From Pseudazoarcus pumilus_A (GTDB lineage Bacteria; Pseudomonadota; Gammaproteobacteria; Burkholderiales; Rhodocyclaceae): 34,795 nucleotides of DNA. The notes beneath the pieces are model-generated. The model had not been told where the DNA came from. It made no database searches and worked only from the letters and a program-made list of their open reading frames with translations. How positions within the stretch are numbered: position 1 is the first letter of the stretch; each line of letters opens with the position of its first letter. The stretch lies in the NCBI GenBank assembly GCA_033837965.1, contig JAJLLM010000033.1, positions 1-34,795 of the forward strand. Reading direction: 5' to 3'. Both the position numbers and the translations under genes were made by a program. This document shows, piece after piece, positions 1 through 5,062 of the stretch.

Positions 1-396
1 CCACATGCCGAACCACTCGCCGCCGATGCTCATGAAGCCGACCTGCCACAGCACGAAGCCCAGCGTCAGGCCGACGATGCCCCATTTCTTGGACTGATTG
101 AAGGCCGCTGCCGGCGCATAGCGCGCGCGCCACATCGCCGCAGCCCCGATCCAGCACAGCACCGCAGTCGCAGCCTCGACTGTGATGATCAGCACGTAGG
201 CCGCGTGATGCAGCGCCGGGCTGTGGATGGCGCGCCAGCCGATGCTGGTGTCGGGAAACACCGTGTCCATGCGCAGCACATGCTCAACGAAGGCAAAGTT
301 CGTGCGGTAGTCAGTGACATTGCCGAAGGCCACCAGCGTGGCAAACAAGGCGATGCTGGCGAGCAGGACGGTCTTGCTGAGGCGGATGGCGGGCAT
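1..396 (-). CDS. DUF2165 family small integral membrane protein (3' end outside window)
   Basis: Reading leftwards from ATG at 396, the frame stays open for all 132 codons to the window edge, so the C-terminus is missing. The protein begins MPAIRLSKTVLLASIALFAT, a hydrophobic first segment followed by a conserved-looking region containing NVTDY, the stretch FVEHVLRMDT and a WRAI motif. Two more hydrophobic helices follow (around residues 62-80 and 108-122). This matches my memory of the DUF2165 family of predicted small inner-membrane proteins, whose function is unknown. It lies on the same strand as the integron cassette upstream of it. A MITE-like palindrome separates the two. No clear Shine-Dalgarno is visible before the ATG. 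Family assignment is from recognition of the sequence pattern; no role can be given. Confidence 0.75.
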   Translation of the reverse strand, partial: MPAIRLSKTVLLASIALFATLVAFGNVTDYRTNFAFVEHVLRMDTVFPDTSIGWRAIHSPALHHAAYVLIITVEAATAVLCWIGAAAMWRARYAPAAAFNQSKKWGIVGLTLGFVLWQVGFMSIGGEWFGMW

Positions 397-546
397 GAGC
401 GTGCTCCGGCAAGTGTGCGTGGCGGGAGAATAGCGGCGAAAAGGACGCTTCAGGAATGGGCGTGTGGGAACAGCTTCGGGAAAGAGTGCTGGTCGGGACC
501 GTAATTTCGACCGTATCAAGTATGAAGCGACGCCGATTCCAGGTTA

Positions 547-650
547 CGAGTAGGGCGAAATAAGCAACGCGCACTGCGCCGAATGTTCATCGCGCCACCA
601 CCCGGATACCTCATCCGGCGCAATGCCTTTCAGTTATTGCGCCCTACTCG
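547..650. repeat. MITE-like palindromic intergenic repeat
   Basis: The 104-bp element has near-perfect terminal inverted repeats: cgagtagggcgaaataa at the left pairs with the right end ttattgcgccctactcg with one mismatch. A second inner pair (gcactgcgccgaatg against catccggcgcaatgc) gives a long interrupted cruciform. From memory, elements ending in GTAGGGCG-AATAA and carrying GCGCCGGATG occur between genes in many Proteobacteria. No ORF or transposase is present, so any mobility would be non-autonomous. It lies between the DUF2165 gene and the integron fragment. Confidence 0.7.
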
Positions 651-708
651 GGATGCAATTAGCGATCCAAGCAAAAGGATGGCGGCGGGCAACCCGCTCA
701 TTACATAG

Positions 709-781
709 GCCTAAAGTACAAAACAACCGGGCGACAAAAATGCAGAGCATTCTGACGGTCCGGTTGATTGTCTTGTTAGAA
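709..781 (-). other. attC-like integron recombination site of the NTPase cassette
   Basis: Beginning 18 bp after the stop codon of the NTPase gene, the minus strand reads TTCTAAC (R''-like), a stem arm containing CAATCAACCGGACC, a variable centre with its own small hairpin, the complementary arm GCCCGGTTGTTTTG, then TTTAGGC (R'-like). The imperfect stem with few extra-helical bases, the ~73-bp size and the position right behind a cassette ORF fit attC sites. R' departs from the GTTRRRY consensus at the first base (T for G, the crossover base) and R'' departs at its first base, so activity may be reduced or lost. A secondary-structure comparison with an attC covariance model would settle it. 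Confidence 0.65.
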
Positions 782-798
782 CTCACGCGGGAGAAGTA

Positions 799-2298
799 CT
801 AGAAACCCAACTCATTGACATAGCCCAAAACCTTTTCCAAAACATACATTTGAATGTGGCCGATAGTCAATGTATTCTGGCGCTCTTTAACTTCGTTTGG
901 AATCGCTGACCCGGTAGATCGCCAAGTGGGTTCAAGGCAAACTACACGCCCATCGGAAAATTTCACCAGGACGTCCGGTTTCAAATTGTCTTTTTCATTC
1001 TGTTTTTCCGCCGTAACATTAGCTAGTATACCTTTTCCATTAAGTGCATATTTCACCGCTTCGGCGAGGCATTTGTTCAATTTCTTGTCGCCTGACTTTG
1101 CGCTTATCTGAACTCTTATATATTCATTCTTTGTTTCGTCCTCGGTGGCTCTTAGGTACCCAGTCTGCCCAATTTCCTCTCCGCACAGAGCGCGAAAGAA
1201 GGGCGCTCTTCCAAGAGTATCAGCTGCGGCAGATGCACTTGCCTTCTTCAACGTAAGAGGTGCCTTTAAATCATCGTCACCAAAAGCCCGTACGGCTGCG
1301 AGTGCAACATTTGGCGGTAACTCAAATAGTCTTACATCCAGCAAACGCATAAGAAACGCAACTTGCGGACGCCTCTTCTTCCACTCCTTCAGATACGCCG
1401 CATCTAGGTTTGGATTGTCGAGAAAATTTGTAATTCTATCGATGTCGATAGCTTTTCCAATGCCTTGTGTAAGAGAGGCGACGGTTAAGTTTAGTTCGCG
1501 GCTATCATCTCCACCCACAAGCACCCAGACACTCGGAATTGGTTTGTCTTTTAGGAGGTCTTTGTATCTTCCTGTTATCTCAGCCGCTTTCGCTTCCAGT
1601 CGTGAATAGAACTCTGCGATCGTTTCAGATTCACGCAGAAAAGGTGCTGCCAAGGCCTCTGTAATTCCGAACGTTTCAAGCCCATCACCCTTTAGAGATC
1701 GAGTTGTTAGTTCGGCAATTCTGAGATATGTATCCTTCGGGGGTCCCTGAAAAATATAGAGGCCTTTCGACTCAACATCGACAACGCTGTCTCTCCCGAC
1801 ACTCCATGCTTTTTCAGAAATAATTCTTGCTGAAGATTCGTCAGTCAATGGCCAGCATAGTACGACAGCACCTTCAGGTTTTCGGAACAGAACTCTCAGG
1901 GTTTCTAAGAACTCAAAAGCTTCTGTTTCACTCACTATTTGATTATCTCGGTCGTGCATTACCCAAACATGCCGACGTTCATTCGCCGCGTGTCTTGTGG
2001 AAATGTAAGCTGCGATTTGATTGAGCGGCACGTTAGCAGGTATCTCGTGGACTTCAGTGCCAGTAAAAAACTTGGTCAGCGTCTTGAAGAATGTTGTTTT
2101 CCCTGCGCCAGATTTCCCCAAGAAAAGCTCAAACCTACCGATTCCGCCAAACTGCACTTGGCGAAGTAATGTTTCAAGCCTTGCTGCGGCAGTGTCGATG
2201 CGCTGGACAACAGAAGTAAGATCATATTTTTGTGCGCTTGCTTGCCGCTCCAAGGCTTCAAATCTCTTTGGCAGATTGAGTACCGGCAAATTGTTCAA
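799..2298 (-). CDS. Integron-cassette P-loop NTPase of unknown function with degenerate nuclease-like C-terminus
   Basis: Taking TTG at 2298 as the start, preceded by AAGGAG at 2305-2310, the protein has 499 residues. An open frame continues upstream to ATG 2391 inside attI, which would give 530 residues. A Walker A motif GKSGAGKT lies at about residues 61-68, after a predicted helical N-terminus. HVWVMHD at 110-116 is a candidate Walker B. The middle is helical and unrecognised. Near the C-terminus PDVLV (about 441) and VVCLEPTW (about 452-459) have the spacing of a PD-(D/E)xK core, but E-P-T replaces E-x-K, so nuclease activity is doubtful. The gene is visibly AT-richer than its neighbours, sits between attI and attC, and follows norD on the same strand, which may drive it. 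I do not recognise the family. A single-gene defence or genome-maintenance role is speculation. Confidence 0.8.
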   Translation of the reverse strand: MNNLPVLNLPKRFEALERQASAQKYDLTSVVQRIDTAAARLETLLRQVQFGGIGRFELFLGKSGAGKTTFFKTLTKFFTGTEVHEIPANVPLNQIAAYISTRHAANERRHVWVMHDRDNQIVSETEAFEFLETLRVLFRKPEGAVVLCWPLTDESSARIISEKAWSVGRDSVVDVESKGLYIFQGPPKDTYLRIAELTTRSLKGDGLETFGITEALAAPFLRESETIAEFYSRLEAKAAEITGRYKDLLKDKPIPSVWVLVGGDDSRELNLTVASLTQGIGKAIDIDRITNFLDNPNLDAAYLKEWKKRRPQVAFLMRLLDVRLFELPPNVALAAVRAFGDDDLKAPLTLKKASASAAADTLGRAPFFRALCGEEIGQTGYLRATEDETKNEYIRVQISAKSGDKKLNKCLAEAVKYALNGKGILANVTAEKQNEKDNLKPDVLVKFSDGRVVCLEPTWRSTGSAIPNEVKERQNTLTIGHIQMYVLEKVLGYVNELGF

Positions 2299-2333
2299 CT
2301 TTTGCTCCTTCTTTGAGTGGAGAATGCTTAAAG

Positions 2334-2426
2334 CGCTAACATTTTTAGGGCTACAGCCTTGCTGGATAACATCGTCACTGCTCCATAACATCGAGCATCG
2401 ACCCGCACCGTAAAGCGCTTGCAGCG
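2334..2426 (-). other. attI1-like integron attachment site
   Basis: The minus strand closely follows my memory of the class 1 integron attI1: GCAAGCG, then GGGTCGATG, GATGTTATGGAGCAG, ACGATGTTA, CAGCAAGGC, GCCCTAAAA and the core GTTAGCG. Both integrase-binding direct repeats are recognisable (GTTATGGAGCAG at about 2378-2389 and GTTATCCAGCAA at 2359-2370). The crossover G|TT lies at 2338-2340, where the AT-richer cassette begins. The embedded attI reading frame MLWSS..QQG, known in class 1 integrons as a short upstream ORF, is also conserved. Differences scattered through the site show it is a relative of attI1, not a recent clinical copy. The integrase that should lie just to the right is absent. 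Confidence 0.85.
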
Positions 2427-2670
2427 CGCGAGTTCAAGCAAACCCCTACAAACAACTCGGCATAAAAATCGTGAAATCCGGCGCAGCGCCAGCACCACCT
2501 GGGCGTTGAGACAGCGCTCAGAACCAACTGCAGGTGCATGAACGCAATTCGCATTCGAGCATACGAATCAAACGAGCATATGTCGAGCAGCTTATCGCTG
2601 CGTGCGACGCAACGGCGGTGGTCAATCTGCCATTGCCGGGGGATCGCCGTGTCGAGGGGACTGCGTGGTT

Positions 2671-2698
2671 GTTCGCGGCTGAAGCCGCTCCTACGGGG
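2671..2698. repeat. REP-like palindrome downstream of norD
   Basis: The core gcggct-ga-agccgc is a perfect 6-bp-arm hairpin followed by ctcctacgggg. This GTAGGAGCGGCTTCAGCCGC pattern is the widely scattered REP type seen in pseudomonads and other Proteobacteria (from memory). It lies 18 bp past the norD stop on the side facing attI, where it could stabilise the norD 3' end or limit read-through into the cassette. The bases between this element and attI (2427-2670) contain no gene that I can support and no trace of an integrase. Confidence 0.6.
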
Positions 2699-2715
2699 AC
2701 GAGGGCTGTGCGGGC

Positions 2716-4266
2716 TCAGTTCTGCCCGGTCAGCTGCGCATATAGCATCGGCAGCCGCGCCGTGAGGTCTTCCGGGCGGCGCAGGACGGTGTAGCCGTTC
2801 GGGCCGAAGAGGTGCGGCAGGTAGTTGGAGCCTTCGCGGTCGATGGTGATGCAGAAGGGCTTGATGCGTTTGCGGCGGGCTTCGATGACGGCCATGCGGG
2901 TGTCCTCGATGCCGTAGCGTTCTTCGTAGTAGTCGATGTCGTGCGGTTTGCCGTCGGTGAGGATGAGCAGCACGCGCAGGGACGTGTCCTGCCGTTCGAG
3001 GATGCGTGTGGCGTGACGCAGAGCCGGGCCGATGCGGGTGTAGAAGCCGGGCTTGAGGCCGGCGACGCGGCCGCGCGCGGTGTCGTCCCAGCTGGCGTTG
3101 AAGTCCTTGAGGCGGTGAAAGCGGATCTGCGCGCGGGTCTGCGACGAGAAGCCGTACAGGCCGAAGCGGTCGCCGGTGGCCGACAGCGCCTCGGCGAACA
3201 GCATGAGGCTGTCGCGGATGACGTCGATGACGCACTGCGAAGCGGACACGCGCGCCTCGGTGGACAGCGACAGGTCGGCCAGCACCATGCACGACAGATC
3301 GCGCTCGCGGTTGCGCTGGGCGATGTAGAGGTTCTGCTCGCGCTCCTTGCCGCCGGCGAGGCGGTCGGCGTGCAGGCGCACGTAGGCGTCCAGATCCGGC
3401 TCGGCGCCGTCGGGCTGGCCGCGTATCCACTGGCGTTGCGGCACGAGCGAGGCGAACTGGTGGCGCAGGCGCATGGCGTGCTTGCGCAGGCGTTCGGGCA
3501 GGGGCTCGCCGCCGGACGTGCGGCCGAGCAGTTCCTGCACCACGCAGTGGCCGGGCAGCAGGATGCGTTTGCGGTAGTCCCATTCGTCGGCAAGGATGCC
3601 TTCGCCCACCGGCAGGTCTTCGTGCGCGGCCTCGGCCTGTTCGACGTCGAAGCGCACACGGGCGTTGGCGCTGGTGCCTTCGGCGCCGGCGGTGGGCGGC
3701 GCGGCGGGTTCGTCCTCGTTCTTGCGGCTGTCGCTGGCAACGCGGATGAACTCGGCCATGGCGGCCGGCTTGTCCATCTTCACGGTGTGCGTGATGTTGG
3801 CGGCCTTGCTCTTGCGGTCTTCGCGCGCGGCATCATCTTCCTCGCGCAGCCGGATTGTGGCGCGGGCACCGCCCGAGACACGGCGCGGCGCGGGTTGCAG
3901 GTGCAGGCGCGCCGGGTCACCCAGCGCAGCCAGCAAGCGTGCGTGGCGACGGGCGAAACCGGGGTAGCGGGCCAGCACGCGCTCGACCGCGGCGGCGTTG
4001 GCGGCGGGCCAGTCATCGAGCTTCTCGGGCTCGTCAAAGTTGGCGGCGAGCGCCACGAACCACAGATACAGCTCGCGGTTGAGCGCGGGGTCGTCGCAGG
4101 CGTCGAGCCATTGCGGCAGGCACAACACGTCGCCGTCGCGCCAGGCGCCGAGCTCGGCGCGGCCGGCGGCGACACGCAGCAGCGGGTCGCGACCCAGCGC
4201 GCGGAACAGCGTGGCGGTGGTGCGCTCGACGTCGCGCAACATCACCGCGTTGGACAAGAAGTCCAT
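2716..4266 (-). CDS. norD: NorD/CbbO-type von Willebrand factor A protein
   Basis: The 516-residue protein ends in a VWA domain (about residues 320-505) with an intact MIDAS: DLSLS at 331-335 and the later ILTDG motif. The preceding region is acidic and basic low-complexity (about 135-210), as in the NorD/CbbO family. These proteins pair with a MoxR-type AAA+ partner to activate a metalloenzyme: nitric-oxide reductase for NorQ/NorD, Rubisco for CbbQ/CbbO. The norQ stop is 7 bp upstream and a GAGG ribosome site overlaps the gap, so the two are co-translated. No norCB or cbbLS genes are in the window, so the client is inferred; the length is closer to NorD than to CbbO. All key MIDAS residues are present and the gene looks intact. 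Confidence 0.82.
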   Translation of the reverse strand: MDFLSNAVMLRDVERTTATLFRALGRDPLLRVAAGRAELGAWRDGDVLCLPQWLDACDDPALNRELYLWFVALAANFDEPEKLDDWPAANAAAVERVLARYPGFARRHARLLAALGDPARLHLQPAPRRVSGGARATIRLREEDDAAREDRKSKAANITHTVKMDKPAAMAEFIRVASDSRKNEDEPAAPPTAGAEGTSANARVRFDVEQAEAAHEDLPVGEGILADEWDYRKRILLPGHCVVQELLGRTSGGEPLPERLRKHAMRLRHQFASLVPQRQWIRGQPDGAEPDLDAYVRLHADRLAGGKEREQNLYIAQRNRERDLSCMVLADLSLSTEARVSASQCVIDVIRDSLMLFAEALSATGDRFGLYGFSSQTRAQIRFHRLKDFNASWDDTARGRVAGLKPGFYTRIGPALRHATRILERQDTSLRVLLILTDGKPHDIDYYEERYGIEDTRMAVIEARRKRIKPFCITIDREGSNYLPHLFGPNGYTVLRRPEDLTARLPMLYAQLTGQN

Positions 4267-4273
4267 GCCAGCC

Positions 4274-5062
4274 TCAGCCGAAGACCGAGCGGATCACTTC
4301 CAGCAGGGCCGCGGCGACGTCCTCGTCGTCGGTGAGCGCCTCGATCAGCACGGCGCTGCAGGCCTCGATGGGGTCCATGCCGTCGTGGATGAGGCGAGCG
4401 GCGTACACCAGCAGGCGGGTGGAGGCGACTTCCTCCAGGTCGACGTTCTTCAGCACGCGGATCTGGCGGCCGATCTCGACCAGCTTGCCCGCAACCTCCT
4501 CGCTGCAACCCGTCTCGCCCATCAGGATGGTGCGCTCGGCCTCGGCCGAGGGGAAATCAAAGCGCAAGGACACGAAACGCTGGCGCGTGGAGGGCTTCAT
4601 GCCCTTCAGGAAGTTCTGGTAGCCGGGGTTGTAGGACACCACCAGCATGAAGTTGTCGGGCGCGGCGAGCAGTTCGCCGGTGCGGTCGATGGGCAGCACA
4701 CGGCGGTCATCCGCCAGCGGGTGCAGCACCACGGTGGTGTCCTTGCGGGCTTCCACCACCTCGTCCAGATAGCAGATGCCACCTTCGCGCACGGCGCGGG
4801 TGAGCGGGCCGTCGTTCCAGTAGGTCTCGCCCTCGCCGATGAGGTGGCGGCCGACCAAGTCGGCGGCGGTCAGGTCGTCGTGACAGGCGATGGTGTACAG
4901 CGGCAGGCCCAGACGGGCGGCCATATGCACCACGAAACGCGTCTTGCCGACACCGGTCGGGCCCTTGATGAGCAGCGGCAGGCGGTTGCGCCAGGCCCGC
5001 TCGAACAGTTCGATCTCGTTGCCGACGGGTTCGTAGTAGGGAAGCGGGTTATCGGTGGTCAT
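4274..5062 (-). CDS. norQ: NorQ/CbbQ family MoxR-type AAA+ ATPase
   Basis: The 262-residue protein has Walker A GPTGVGKT at 34-41, Walker B ICYLDE at 96-101, a sensor-like VVSYNPGYQ stretch and the arginine-rich PSTRQRF segment. These are the signatures of the CbbQ/NirQ/NorQ subgroup of MoxR ATPases, and the length is normal for it. With NorD it would remodel a client enzyme, most likely nitric-oxide reductase, for metal or cofactor insertion. Its ATG overlaps the TGA of the upstream GGDEF-EAL gene (ATGA at 5059-5062), so it is probably translated by coupling from that message. CbbQ cannot be excluded on sequence alone; the absence of Rubisco genes and the short VWA partner favour NorQ. Confidence 0.87.
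   Translation of the reverse strand: MTTDNPLPYYEPVGNEIELFERAWRNRLPLLIKGPTGVGKTRFVVHMAARLGLPLYTIACHDDLTAADLVGRHLIGEGETYWNDGPLTRAVREGGICYLDEVVEARKDTTVVLHPLADDRRVLPIDRTGELLAAPDNFMLVVSYNPGYQNFLKGMKPSTRQRFVSLRFDFPSAEAERTILMGETGCSEEVAGKLVEIGRQIRVLKNVDLEEVASTRLLVYAARLIHDGMDPIEACSAVLIEALTDDEDVAAALLEVIRSVFG

Noticed and set aside
2530..2600. Short repeated motif (gagcata twice) beside attI
   Set aside because: Two copies of seven bases are easily explained by chance and no array or target duplication is seen.
2427..2670. Possible integrase (intI) remnant beside attI
   Set aside because: Translation in the expected direction gives no tyrosine-recombinase motif or class 1 integrase segment, and the space is far too short.
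2375..3583. 402-residue minus-strand ORF overlapping norD
   Set aside because: It is an alternative frame of the high-GC norD gene, rich in Ala/Arg/Pro with no domain, while the norD frame has clear family motifs.
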